64,000 nt of DNA from Streptomyces sp. SID9727. GTDB taxonomy: Bacteria; Actinomycetota; Actinomycetes; Streptomycetales; Streptomycetaceae. The notes beneath the pieces were generated by a model that made no database searches, was not told the DNA's origin, and worked only from the letters and a program-made list of their open reading frames with translations. Positions within the stretch are counted from its first letter, which is position 1; each line of letters begins with the position of its first letter. Position numbers and translations under genes: made by a program. Below, piece by piece: positions 1 to 8,156 of this stretch. Where the stretch lies: NCBI RefSeq assembly GCF_010550605.1, contig NZ_JAAGNI010000356.1, positions 1 to 64,000 of the forward strand. Direction: 5' to 3'.

Positions 1-13
1 CCCGCGGAGCGGG
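1..13. repeat. Telomeric palindrome I
   Basis: CCCGC-GGA-GCGGG is a 5-bp stem with a three-base loop at the very end of the molecule. It is identical in form to palindrome I of the archetypal Streptomyces telomere. Confidence 0.9.
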
Positions 14-16
14 TAC

Positions 17-60
17 CTCATCGCTGCGCGATGAGCAAGCGAAGCGCCGCGCTTCGCTTG
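17..60. repeat. Telomeric palindromes II and III
   Basis: CTCATCGC (17-24) pairs with GCGATGAG (28-35) across a TGC loop. Directly after it, CAAGCGAAGCG (36-46) pairs with CGCTTCGCTTG (50-60) across CCG. The two hairpins abut without spacer, as in known Streptomyces termini. Confidence 0.88.
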
Positions 61-187
61 GCGCGCCCTTTCCGCTTCGCTCCAAGGGCTGTGGTGCCGG
101 CTCGCTTTGCTCCCCGCCCACGCTTCGCGTGGGGCGTTCTCTCCGCTTCGCTGCGTGAACGCAGTGAACGGGCCTCGCTTCGCGATG

Positions 188-224
188 CCCTGACAGGCCG
201 CCACTTCGTGGCGGCCTGTCAGGG
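188..224. repeat. Long telomeric hairpin with 17-bp stem
   Basis: Bases 188-204 (CCCTGACAGGCCGCCAC) are perfectly complementary to 208-224 around a TTC loop. This is the longest perfect stem of the telomere. Confidence 0.85.
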
Positions 225-335
225 GTTCCGCTTCGCTCCACCCCTGGCCCGTCCGCTTCGCTCCCGGGCCTGAAGCCCGCTTCGCGGGCGGCTGGCTACG
301 GGGAAGGGTGCTGTGGGGACTCCTGTGATGGGTTT

Positions 336-632
336 TCAGGCGTGGGCGTGACGGCTGGTGCCTGGCAGCTTGTGCGGGGCCGCGTGGTGTGCGGGGCGGC
401 CAGTGGCGGGAATGGGCAGGCGCCGTTGGGCGAGGGTCGCTGTGGCGAGCAGTGCGGTGAAGACGGCCAGGAGAAGGACGGACACCCACATCTGACGGCT
501 TCCCGGGGCCTGCCAGCCGGTCCAGAGGGCGGATACCGTCCAGAGCGGGACGGCTGCAGCGTAGAAGGAGCGGACGCGGCGCAGTTGCCGTGCGTTCCGC
601 AGGAACTGGATACGTTCAGTCTTCGGTGCCAT
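336..632 (-). CDS. Small two-helix membrane protein, unknown function
   Basis: A 98-residue protein with a basic N-terminus (MAPKTERIQFLRNARQLRRVR). Two hydrophobic stretches follow at about residues 24-41 and 48-67, and then a Pro/His-rich tail. This predicts two membrane helices joined by a short loop. It is read toward the telomere and is the outermost plausible gene. No strong ribosome site precedes the ATG at 632, so start and expression are uncertain. I do not recognise a characterised family. The composition (hydrophobic blocks after a cationic head) looks like a real protein rather than a chance GC-rich frame. Confidence 0.5.
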   Translation of the reverse strand: MAPKTERIQFLRNARQLRRVRSFYAAAVPLWTVSALWTGWQAPGSRQMWVSVLLLAVFTALLATATLAQRRLPIPATGRPAHHAAPHKLPGTSRHAHA

Positions 633-992
633 GCGGCACCGTGTACCCCCGATGCGTGATGCCGATCAGGGCTGGGCGGGGGCTTGGGCGAGGTCCTGTC
701 GAGTGGGTGCACGCGTCTGCATCGTAAATGATGCAGCATGTAGCATTGGTGTAAAGCAGGGATATCCGGTAGCGGGGAACGGCTGCCCTCACCGGTAAGA
801 CCGATGGAGAGAAAAGGGCGCGATGGGTTCCGATGTGTCGAGGGCGAACCCCTTTCTTGAGGTGGAACCGACCGACCCGCGTCCGCCGTCGGCCAGGGGG
901 CAGACTCCGCTACAGATGGCCCGAGCACTACGGGCACAAGCCGGCCACGCGGCTCCTCCAACGCTTCCTCGCTCCCACCCCGGGAAGTACAC
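633..992. other. Intergenic stretch, no confident gene
   Basis: About 360 bases between the outer membrane-protein gene and the first rightward gene. A frame starting with ATG at 823 has a purine-rich GAGAGAAAAGGG upstream of it. Its Pro-rich product shows no domain and it runs into the next gene in another frame, so I do not call it. Confidence 0.4.
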
Positions 993-1487
993 ATGCCAGG
1001 TGATCACGGACCTTCACCCGCCGCCCTGGACTCCCCCTGCAATGACGCCTCGATCTACGTGAACGCCGTGGCCGCCACGCGGGTGGTGAGCCGGCTCCGG
1101 GACGCCCTTGCGCTGGAGGGCGCCGGTGCTGCAATGACCGTCGGCCCGGTATGCGTGACAGGGGAACCCAACGACTACGTCACAGGCCGGCGTGCCCATC
1201 CTTTCGACTTCCTTGAGTGGCCGACCGTGCTGGAATGCCAGGCCCCCGAGGGAGCGCCGGCCGAGGAAGTGGTGCAGGCCATCACTGCCGTACTCGAAGC
1301 ACTGTGGCACGGTGGCTTCAAAGCCGTGGCCGCCTGCGACTTCGAAGAGGCACTGCCCGCACGCGGCGGCCTCGACAGGTACCCCATCCCCACAGCCGCC
1401 TCTGGCTCGGGCGGGGCCGGTGCATCCGTGAGCTCATGGTGGAAAAACCTGATTTCTCTCGGAAAAGGAAAGGATCGGATGCTGTGA
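993..1487 (+). CDS. Unknown protein translationally coupled to the terminal helicase
   Basis: A 164-residue acidic soluble protein. It starts at ATG 993 behind GGGAAG (982-987) and has no signal peptide or membrane segment. The central part (about residues 60-110, YVTGRRAHPFDFLEWPTVLE and onward) alternates strand- and helix-like segments like a small alpha/beta fold. I do not recognise a family and assign no function. Its TGA stop (1485-1487) overlaps the GTG start of the helicase (1484-1486) as GTGA, so the two genes form a transcription unit with probable coupled translation. That suggests a shared role at the replicon end; the role itself is unknown. Confidence 0.6.
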   Translation: MPGDHGPSPAALDSPCNDASIYVNAVAATRVVSRLRDALALEGAGAAMTVGPVCVTGEPNDYVTGRRAHPFDFLEWPTVLECQAPEGAPAEEVVQAITAVLEALWHGGFKAVAACDFEEALPARGGLDRYPIPTAASGSGGAGASVSSWWKNLISLGKGKDRML

Positions 1488-4186
1488 TCAGTCTCCGGGA
1501 ACATCAGGTGACCCAGAAAACAGCTATTCGAGAATGGGTCCAATTCTTTGCAAGATCGCCAGTTCCCGCCGAGGGGGCGCGGGGCACACTGGTGTCCGCG
1601 ACCGGGTCGGGCAAGACGATCACGGCCGCCGCGTGCGCGCTGGAGTCGTTCGCGGGCGGACGGATTCTCGTGACCGTGCCGACCCTGGACCTACTCGCCC
1701 AGACCGCCCAGGCGTGGCGGGCGGTGGGCCACCGGGCGCCGATGGTCGCGGTGTGCTCGCTGGAGAACGACCCGGTCCTGGGCGCGCTCGGGGTGCGGAC
1801 GACCACGAACCCGGTCCAGCTCGCCCTGTGGGCCGGGCACGGACCCGTGGTCGTGTTCGCCACGTACGCCTCTCTCGTGGACCGCGAGGACATCGATGCA
1901 CCCGAGAAGGCCCAGCGCAAGGTCCGCGGACCGCTGGAGGCTGCCCTGGCAGGCGGGGAGCGCCTGTACGGGCAGCGCATGGCGGGCTTCGACCTCGCGA
2001 TCGTCGATGAGGCCCACGGAACCGCTGGTGATCTTGGCCGTCCGTGGGCGGCGATCCACGACAACCAGCGGATCCCGGCGGACTTCCGGCTCTACCTCAC
2101 CGCGACCCCGCGCATCCTCGCCGCACCCCGGCCGCAGAAGGGCGCGGACGGTCGGGAGGTGGAGATCGCGACGATGTCGGACGCCCCGGACGGCACCTAC
2201 GGCGCCTGGCTCGCAGAGCTCGGACTGTCGGAGGCCATCGAGCGCGAAATCCTTGCCGGATTCGAGATCGACGTCCTGGAAATCCGCGACCCCTCCCCCG
2301 TCCACGGCGAGACGGAAAAGGCCCGGCGCGGCCGGCGCCTCGCCTTGTTGCAGGCCGCGCTCCTGGAGCACGCCGCCGCGCACAACCTGCGCACCGTCAT
2401 GACCTTCCACCAGAAGGTTGAAGAAGCCCGCGCGTTCGCGGACAAGCTCCCGCAGACCGCGGCCGAGCTGTACGCCAACGACGCCACCGACGACGACCTA
2501 GCCGCTGCTGACAAGCTCCCCGCGTCCTCGATCGACGCGGAGTTCTACGAGTTGGAAGCGGGCCGCCACGTACCGCCGGACCGGGTCTGGTCGGCATGGC
2601 TGTGCGGCGACCACCTCGTCACCGAGCGGCGCGAGGTCCTGCGGCAGTTCGCCAACGGCATCGACGCCATCGGACACCGCGTCCACCGCGCCTTCCTCGC
2701 CAGCTGCCGCGTCCTCGGCGAAGGCGTCGACATCACCGGCGAGCGCGGCGTCGACTCGATCTGCTTCGCCGACACCCGCGGCTCCCAAGTCGAGATCGTC
2801 CAGAACATCGGCCGGGCGCTCCGCCTCAACCGCGACGGCTCCACCAAGGTCGCCAGAATCATCGTCCCGATCTTCCTGGAACCCGGCGAGGACCCCACCG
2901 ACATGGTCGCCTCTGCCAGCTTCCGCCCCTTGGTTGCCGTGCTCCAGGGCCTACGCTCGCACGACGCCCACCTCGTCGAGCAGCTCGCCTCCCGCGCCCT
3001 CACCAGCGGCAAGCGGCAGATCCACGTCCAACGCGACAAGAACGGACGGATCGTCGGGGCCGGCGAAGAAAGCGACGGCGAGGACCAGGAGCACGACGGC
3101 GGCAGCACTGACGCGGCAGCCGAGTCAGCGCTGCTGCACTTCTCCAGCCCCCGCGACGCGGCCACCATCTCCGCGTTCCTGCGCAACCGCGTCTACCGCC
3201 CCGAATCCCTGGTGTGGCTGCAGGGCTACCAAGCCCTGATCCGCTGGCGAGCGGACAACGAGATCACCGGCCTGCACGCCGTTCCCTACGACGTCGAGGT
3301 CGAGGTGGGGGTCACGAAGGACTTCCCGCTCGGCCGCTGGGTGCATCAACAGCGAAAATCCCGAAGGGCCGGGGAGCTCGACCCTCACCGCGAGGAGCTC
3401 CTCGACGCACCGGAGGCCGGGATGGTCTGGGAGCCCGGCGAGGAAGCCTGGGAGGCCAAACTCGCCGCGCTCCGCTCCTACCGGCAGGCCGTGGGGCATC
3501 TCGCGCCCCGGCAGGACGCGGTCTGGGACGACCCGGCCGGCTCCGGGACCGTGGCCATCGGCCAGATCATGGCCAACCTCCGCCGCAAGGGCACGAAAAA
3601 CGGGCTCGGCAAGGACCCCGACCGGGCCGCGAAGCGGGCGGCGCAGCTCGCCGCGATCGACAAGGACTGGAACTGCCCTTGGCCGCTGGACTGGCAGCGG
3701 CACTACCGGGTCCTCGCCGACCTCGTCGACGCCGACGGGCACCTGCCCCACGTCGCCCCGGGCGTCATCTTCGAGGGTGACGACATCGGGCGGTGGCTCC
3801 AGCAGCAGAAGCAGCCAGCCACCTGGGCGCAGCTGACGCCCGAACAACGCGACCGGCTCACCAAGCTCGGCATTAAGGGCCCCGAGGCCCCGTCTCCCGA
3901 CCCGACGGCACCCCGCACAACAAAGGGGCCAGGGCCAAGGAAGGCGGGAAGCAAAGCGCAGCAGGCGTTCCAGCGCGGCCTCACCGCCCTGGCCCAGTGG
4001 AGGGAGCAGGAAGGACAGCGGCCCGTCCCCCGCGGAGCCGTCGTCGAGATCACCGTCGACGGACAGAAGGAGCCGGTACCCATCCGGCTCGGCGTATGGC
4101 TCTCCAACACCCGCGCCCGACGCGACCGGCTGGATGCCGGACAGCTCGCCGCACTCTCCGACCTCGGCATGGCCTGGGCACGGTAG
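1484..4186 (+). CDS. ttrA: TtrA-type DEAH-box helicase with helicase-associated repeats
   Basis: A superfamily 2 helicase-like ATPase of about 900 residues. Walker A ATGSGKT lies at residues 39-45 and DEAH at 175-178, followed by LTATP, then a helicase C domain with a QNIGRALR motif-VI arginine region near residue 440. The C-terminal third carries about four helicase-associated (HA) repeats with the WxxxYxxLxxxxxxxGH pattern, the last ending in LGVWLSNTRARRDRLD and LSDLGMAW. Start chosen: GTG 1484, behind AAGGAAAGGA (1465-1474) and overlapping the previous stop. The frame is open further upstream, but that part is out-of-phase overlap with the previous gene. Helicases of this kind (TtrA, SCO0002 type) sit next to Streptomyces telomeres and have been linked to conjugal transfer of linear replicons. 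Two degraded copies occur at 8.2 and 51.6 kb. The symbol is by position and domain layout. Confidence 0.8.
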   Translation: MISLREHQVTQKTAIREWVQFFARSPVPAEGARGTLVSATGSGKTITAAACALESFAGGRILVTVPTLDLLAQTAQAWRAVGHRAPMVAVCSLENDPVLGALGVRTTTNPVQLALWAGHGPVVVFATYASLVDREDIDAPEKAQRKVRGPLEAALAGGERLYGQRMAGFDLAIVDEAHGTAGDLGRPWAAIHDNQRIPADFRLYLTATPRILAAPRPQKGADGREVEIATMSDAPDGTYGAWLAELGLSEAIEREILAGFEIDVLEIRDPSPVHGETEKARRGRRLALLQAALLEHAAAHNLRTVMTFHQKVEEARAFADKLPQTAAELYANDATDDDLAAADKLPASSIDAEFYELEAGRHVPPDRVWSAWLCGDHLVTERREVLRQFANGIDAIGHRVHRAFLASCRVLGEGVDITGERGVDSICFADTRGSQVEIVQNIGRALRLNRDGSTKVARIIVPIFLEPGEDPTDMVASASFRPLVAVLQGLRSHDAHLVEQLASRALTSGKRQIHVQRDKNGRIVGAGEESDGEDQEHDGGSTDAAAESALLHFSSPRDAATISAFLRNRVYRPESLVWLQGYQALIRWRADNEITGLHAVPYDVEVEVGVTKDFPLGRWVHQQRKSRRAGELDPHREELLDAPEAGMVWEPGEEAWEAKLAALRSYRQAVGHLAPRQDAVWDDPAGSGTVAIGQIMANLRRKGTKNGLGKDPDRAAKRAAQLAAIDKDWNCPWPLDWQRHYRVLADLVDADGHLPHVAPGVIFEGDDIGRWLQQQKQPATWAQLTPEQRDRLTKLGIKGPEAPSPDPTAPRTTKGPGPRKAGSKAQQAFQRGLTALAQWREQEGQRPVPRGAVVEITVDGQKEPVPIRLGVWLSNTRARRDRLDAGQLAALSDLGMAWAR

Positions 4187-4404
4187 AAGACCGGCATGCC
4201 GTATGTACCTCCACGCGGAACAGTCGTCCAGCGCCAAAACCCGGGGCCCAGCCCACTTGCACAATTGTGTAAAAACGATCTTGGTGGTTGCGGGTGCTCA
4301 CCAGCCGATCCTGCGTCCTCGACCGGCCGCAGGGAGGGCGGGCGTTGCCCGCTGCTGCAGTCCGCACGCAACGCATATGCCAACAGGAAAGCCCGAGGCC
4401 CGAC
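4187..4404. other. Short intergenic region with an operator-like palindrome
   Basis: No gene is seen. TTGCACAA (4257-4264) next to TTGTGTAA (4265-4272) makes a near-perfect 16-base dyad in an AT-richer patch. It could be an operator or an IS end. Confidence 0.35.
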
Positions 4405-4919
4405 ATGATCCGTGTTCCTGGCATCCCAGAAGGTCGTCCCCCCCCTGCTGGAATTCTTCGTACTGCTCCCCTGGCGCAGGAGACCACGGCCTCATTGATC
4501 GGCCGTGTCGCCGCCTCCTACGGGCTGGAGACAGCGTCGCTGCGGCCCGGCTGGAAGTGGCGCAGCCAGCAGCCCAGACATGAGGGCGGGGCTCCTCGGG
4601 CCGATGCCGAAGTGCTGCTGAACGCCGGGGGCAGGCGGCTGCTGGCCCAGCTGTGCGGCGTCGACGAACACGTGCTGGCACGGGGATTGCCGTCCTGGAA
4701 TCTGGAGGATGCCAGGCTGCCCGCCGAACAGGACGGGGCTCCGGCGGCGGTGTGGCGGATCGGAGGTGCGGCCGCCGGACCGGTGGCGTACGGCTGCCGT
4801 CTGTGCACGGCGCGGCGCACGGGGGGGCAGACCTACCGGTAGTGCGGTACATGCCGCTCTGATCCCGGGTGTGCATCCGGCACGGCAGGTGGCTCCTGGA
4901 CGCGGACGCCGACCAGGCT
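4405..4919 (+). pseudogene. tniQ-like remnant (Tn7-type target-selection protein)
   Basis: The product begins MIRVPGIPEGRPPP at ATG 4405. It has the TniQ start pattern (APLAQETTASLIGRVAASYGL) and then a zinc-finger-like CRLC. The frame breaks near 4838. In the +1 frame it continues VVRYMPL, a TGA at 4860-4862 where a Trp is expected, then SRVCIRHGRWLLDADADQ, which is the CxxHGxxL part of the TniQ zinc motif. It stops abruptly at ~4919 where IS3 sequence begins. The gene is therefore disabled by a frameshift, a nonsense codon and truncation. TniQ proteins direct Tn7-like transposons to target sites. A tnsA-like remnant lies 5 kb downstream on the same strand. Confidence 0.6.
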
Positions 4920-4920
4920 G

Positions 4921-5085
4921 AACTGTCCGGGATCGTGGTGATGATCTTCTTTCCGCGGACGGGCACCGGTGACGCCGAGCTCGCGCATGGGGCGTTCGAC
5001 CGTGCACCGGGCCACGATGTGGCCTTGGCGGTGCAGCTCACGCCAGACCTTCCTGGCCCCGCAGACAAGGTAGTCGTCAGCGTGT
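4921..5085 (-). mobile_element. IS3-family orfB fragment
   Basis: Reverse-strand frames read GARKVWRELHRQGHIVARCT and then ERPMRELGVTGA, the conserved N-terminal stretch of IS3-family OrfB transposases. A frame change leads into VRGKKIITTIPDS, the next conserved segment. Only ~55 residues remain. The insertion or its deletion removed the end of the tniQ remnant. Confidence 0.7.
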
Positions 5086-5949
5086 CTTCGGGCGCGGGGC
5101 GTCCGCCGGTCTGTCGTGTGCAGTACCGACGGACTCGGTGTGTGAGAGTACGGCAAGGAGCTGCAGTTTCTCGTCGCTGTCGCTGTCCTTGTCGGGGTAG
5201 TAGACGACGAGGATGACGTCGCCGATGGCGAGTTTGTCGCGGTGGAGCCGTAGTTCACCGACAACGGGGTGGTGGACGGTGGTCGTGCCTCCCTCGAGAC
5301 TGCGGACGTCATGGCGGGCCCACAGGGTACGGAACCGCTGACTGGACAGTGCGAGTTCTCCGACGAGTTCGGTGAACCGGGGGTTGTCGGTGTCGTCCCC
5401 GATGGTGGTGCGAAGGGCGGCGATGAAATCGGCGGTGGCTTTCGTCCAGTCCTGGTGGAAGGCTCGTTCCTCAGGATCAAGGAGAAGAGAACGAAGCCGA
5501 TTCTGGCCGGGCTGCAGGCGGGGGGAGAGCGCGACCGCCATGGGGTTGGAGGCCAGGACATCGAACGCGCGCCCTTCGACGAACGCGGGGATATGAAGGT
5601 GGGCGAGCAGTTCGCGTACGCGCGCCGGTACGTGCTCGGGCCGCTTGCGCCGCGGCGCCCTGGGGCGTGCCGCCGCGAGGCCGAGCAGATACGTCCGCTC
5701 GATGCCGTCGAGCTGCAGGACCCGCGCAAGCGATTCAAGGACCTGTGGTGAGGGGTTCTTGTCACGGCCCCGTTCCAGGCGAAGGTAGTAGTCGGGACTG
5801 ATTCCGGCGAGCAGGGCGACTTCCTCACGGCGCAGGCCGGGCACGCGGCGGTTGCCCCCGGGCGGGAGTCCTGCCTGCGCCGGGGAGACCAGCTCACGCC
5901 TGGCACGAAGGTAGCTGCCGAGCCGGTTGCCGGGTTCCTCTTCCTTCAT
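5077..5949 (-). CDS. XRE-family regulator with MmyB-like ligand domain
   Basis: A 290-residue cytoplasmic repressor-type protein. The N-terminal helix-turn-helix covers about residues 35-85 (LRREEVALLAGISPDYYLRLERGR). A MmyB-like C-terminal domain follows, containing FVEGRAFDVLASNPMA, HHPVVGELRLHRDKL and VYYPDKDSD. Start taken at ATG 5949 (MKEEEPGNRLGSYLRARREL); the longer open frame upstream is antisense to the SDR gene. It is divergent from the SDR at 6139. In this family the regulator usually represses such a neighbouring oxidoreductase, so the 190-base gap probably holds the shared promoter. The last ~10 codons run up to the IS3 scar, so the native C-terminus may be slightly altered. Confidence 0.85.
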   Translation of the reverse strand: MKEEEPGNRLGSYLRARRELVSPAQAGLPPGGNRRVPGLRREEVALLAGISPDYYLRLERGRDKNPSPQVLESLARVLQLDGIERTYLLGLAAARPRAPRRKRPEHVPARVRELLAHLHIPAFVEGRAFDVLASNPMAVALSPRLQPGQNRLRSLLLDPEERAFHQDWTKATADFIAALRTTIGDDTDNPRFTELVGELALSSQRFRTLWARHDVRSLEGGTTTVHHPVVGELRLHRDKLAIGDVILVVYYPDKDSDSDEKLQLLAVLSHTESVGTAHDRPADAPRPKTR

Positions 5950-6138
5950 ACCGACACCGTAACGCGGTGCGCGTGTCCCAGAGGGGGCCCTGGCAGGACC
6001 AGGGAAGACGGGGGCCCTGCCACACCCGGCGAATGCCGTCAAGACTGCGATAGCACCGTTCTGAACGAGACAGAGAGCCGCACAGCCTGCGCCGCGGGCC
6101 TGAACGCCGGCGGCGCTCTGGACTGAAGGGAAGACCTC

Positions 6139-6900
6139 GTGGATCTCTCCAACCGCACCGTTCTCATCGTCGGCGGAACCTCGGGTATCGGGCGAGAGCT
6201 GGCCCGGCGGTTCGCTGCGGCAGGCAGCACCGTGGCCGTTGGCGGTCGCAGCCCTAAGGCACTCTCGGAACTTGCCGGAGAAGACTTCGGCACGATCAGC
6301 ATCGACGTCACCGACAGTGCTTCCGTCACAGCTGCCCGTGACGCCGCGCTCGCCCGGTACCCCGAGCTGGACACCGTGGTGACCATGTCGGGAGTCATGC
6401 TGCTGGAGGACCTGCGCGACCCCGCGCACTTCGAGGCGGCAGCGACGACGATCGACACCAACCTGCTCGGCACGATCCGAGTCGTCGACGCCTTCACCCC
6501 CCACCTGGTCCGGCGGGGTACCGGCACCTTCATGACCGTCACCTCCGGCATCGCTTTCCTGCCGTTCCCGCCCATGCCCAGCTACGCCGCCTCGAAGGCC
6601 GCGGTGCACGCCTACTCCGAGGCACTGCGCGCGCAACTCGACGGCACCGGTGTTGGCGTCGTCGAGCTCGTCCCCCCGGCCGTCGCCACGGCAGGACAGG
6701 AAAAGGTGAACCCGCACGCGCTGCCGCTCAACGACTTCGCCACCGAGGTCATGCACCTGCTCTCGCAGGACCCCACCCCCCACGAAATCCTCGTGAAGGG
6801 CGTCCTCGTGCACCGCTGGGCCGAGCGCGACGGCACCTACGACGAGCTCGTCGCACAGCGATCCCGAGCTCTGGCCATGCTCCCAAGCCGCCAAGGCTGA
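6139..6900 (+). CDS. Short-chain dehydrogenase/reductase
   Basis: A 253-residue classical SDR oxidoreductase that uses NAD(P)H. The Rossmann glycine motif GGTSGIG lies near residue 12 and the catalytic Ser is in TVTSGIAF. Tyr and Lys lie in YAASKAA, and PPAVAT is the post-active-site loop. The start is GTG 6139 with GAAGGGA (6125-6131) seven bases upstream. It resembles the DltE/SDR group that acts on unknown carbonyl substrates. It is divergent from an MmyB-type regulator, a common pairing in Streptomyces, so it is probably that regulator's target. An alpha/beta hydrolase follows 109 bases downstream on the same strand. Confidence 0.88.
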   Translation: MDLSNRTVLIVGGTSGIGRELARRFAAAGSTVAVGGRSPKALSELAGEDFGTISIDVTDSASVTAARDAALARYPELDTVVTMSGVMLLEDLRDPAHFEAAATTIDTNLLGTIRVVDAFTPHLVRRGTGTFMTVTSGIAFLPFPPMPSYAASKAAVHAYSEALRAQLDGTGVGVVELVPPAVATAGQEKVNPHALPLNDFATEVMHLLSQDPTPHEILVKGVLVHRWAERDGTYDELVAQRSRALAMLPSRQG

Positions 6901-7009
6901 CACCCCTCCCCTCCCGATCGACGGCCTCCTCACTCATTGCCGCTACTGAGGCATCGAGGCATGCTCCGCGTGGAAGGTGGTGCTCATGAGGCAGGAGAGG
7001 AGAGCAGCG

Positions 7010-7831
7010 ATGGACTGGTCACTGGACGAGGGATTCGAGACACCCGGAGGAGTGGTCCGGTGGGGGGCCTTGGGCAGCGGCGAGCCACTCGTACTGGTGC
7101 ACGGTACGCCGTACTCCTCCCTTCTGTGGCGAGACATCGCTCCCGCGCTCGCCCGTACCCGCAAGGTCTTCTTCTTCGACCATCTCGGCTTCGGCCAGTC
7201 CGAGCAGCGCGAGGGCCAGGACCTGAGCCTGGCGGCCCATTCGGAGAACTTCGCCCGGCTCCTCGACCACTGGGGGCTGTCGCGCCCCAGCGTGGTGGCT
7301 CATGACATCGGCGGGGCGGTGGCGCTACGGACCCTGCTGCTGGAGAGGAGGAGCTACCGGGACCTGACCCTCTTCGACGCGGTGAGCGGAGGCCCCTGGG
7401 AGCGAGGGCTCTTCCGGCTCTTCCTGGAGCACAAGGAGGTCTTCAAGCAGCTTCCGGGCTACGCGCACGAAGCGTTGGTCGCCGCCCACCTGCGTCACGC
7501 CACGCACATCGGGTTCCGGCCGGGGATTCTCGACGCCTTTCTCGCACCGTGGCGGGGGGAGGAGGGGCAGGCGGCGTTCTACCGTCAGTACAGCCAGATC
7601 AGGCAGGCGGACACGGCCGTGTACGAGCAGTTGCTGAACAGCATCTCGATTCCGGTGCGGATCGTCTGGGGCCGCGAGGACCGCATCCTCCCCCCGCAGT
7701 ACGCCGCGTGGCTGCACGAACGGGTTCCACAGGCGGAGCTGCACTGGATCCAGAGCGCCGGCCATCTCCTGCAGGAGGATGCCCCCGCGCGGCTGCTGGC
7801 CTGCCTGACAGCTGAGTTCGCCCCGGCTTGA
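7010..7831 (+). CDS. Alpha/beta hydrolase of the haloalkane/haloacid dehalogenase type
   Basis: A 273-residue alpha/beta-fold hydrolase. The oxyanion motif VHGTPYSS lies near residue 32. The nucleophile elbow is AHDIGG, with Asp in place of Ser, as in haloalkane and fluoroacetate dehalogenases. Late acid and His candidates are WGREDRILPP and AGHLLQED. ATG 7010 is preferred over upstream starts because GGAGAGGAG (6994-7002) lies at proper distance. An Asp nucleophile forms a covalent ester with a halogenated substrate or acts in epoxide/ester opening; the substrate cannot be read from sequence. The WGREDxxLP and DHxGFGxS motifs support correct folding. It is possibly co-transcribed with the SDR upstream. 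Confidence 0.85.
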   Translation: MDWSLDEGFETPGGVVRWGALGSGEPLVLVHGTPYSSLLWRDIAPALARTRKVFFFDHLGFGQSEQREGQDLSLAAHSENFARLLDHWGLSRPSVVAHDIGGAVALRTLLLERRSYRDLTLFDAVSGGPWERGLFRLFLEHKEVFKQLPGYAHEALVAAHLRHATHIGFRPGILDAFLAPWRGEEGQAAFYRQYSQIRQADTAVYEQLLNSISIPVRIVWGREDRILPPQYAAWLHERVPQAELHWIQSAGHLLQEDAPARLLACLTAEFAPA

Positions 7832-8155
7832 GCTGTGTGACCGCTGATCGGGTGGCCCACGGACACCGCGAGGACAGTACACCTTCTCCTCCTCGAGAGT
7901 GCAGGACTCGATCGCGTTGTCGATGTCGTCCGTCCGTTGGACAGTGGGCTCCAGCCAGTCATGAGGGTCGACGTCACTGTCCAGGGTGGAGCTGCTGCGG
8001 GCGGCGCCGCTCCCGCACTGCCGAGGCCGGGCAGCGTGGTGAACACGGCTCCGTCGAGCCGGCGGCCGCCTGCTCCGCGTCCAGGTTGGGGGGCAGGTTG
8101 TCGTAGAACAGACGTGCTGTTTCTGTGGCTGTGCCGTCGGTTACGCGCCACAGGG
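7832..8155 (-). pseudogene. Possible remnant of a CHAT-domain protein C-terminus
   Basis: On the reverse strand, starting near 8155, one frame reads HTLWRVTDGTATETARLFYD. This resembles the conserved end of CHAT (caspase-like) domains, where GTLWxVxD precedes the last helix. The frame is broken within 40 codons. The rest of the 320 bases shows no other domain on either strand. The assignment is weak. Confidence 0.3.
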
Positions 8156-8156
8156 T

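Larger units (their letters stand above)
1..297. repeat. Telomere of a linear Streptomyces replicon
   Basis: The first ~290 bases are a chain of close-packed inverted repeats with tiny loops: 1-13, 17-35, 36-60, 65-89, 117-133, 151-164 (inside an outer stem 135-139/166-170), 188-224 and 275-289. Most loops are the trinucleotides TTC, TGC or GGA, and CCGCTTCGCTCC-type loops recur near 72, 228 and 253. Known Streptomyces archetypal telomeres start with the same CCCGCGGAGCGGGTACC block. Their 3' overhang folds into such hairpins and is patched by terminal-protein-primed synthesis. I infer that base 1 is the true end of the left arm of a chromosome or linear plasmid. tap and tpg (terminal protein genes) are not in this window. 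Confidence 0.93.

Noticed and set aside
823..1062. ATG-led frame with a purine-rich leader near the telomere
   Set aside because: Pro-rich product without domain that overlaps the next gene out of phase. Kept only as a note.
1217..1483. Extension of the helicase frame upstream of 1484
   Set aside because: Arg-rich shadow of the preceding gene. The GTG at 1484 with AAGGAAAGGA fits better.
3125..4264. Minus-strand 379-codon frame
   Set aside because: Antisense shadow of the helicase-associated repeats; no motif.
5949..6933. Upstream extension of the MmyB-regulator frame to 6933
   Set aside because: It lies antisense to the SDR gene and has no ribosome site. The protein starts naturally at ATG 5949.
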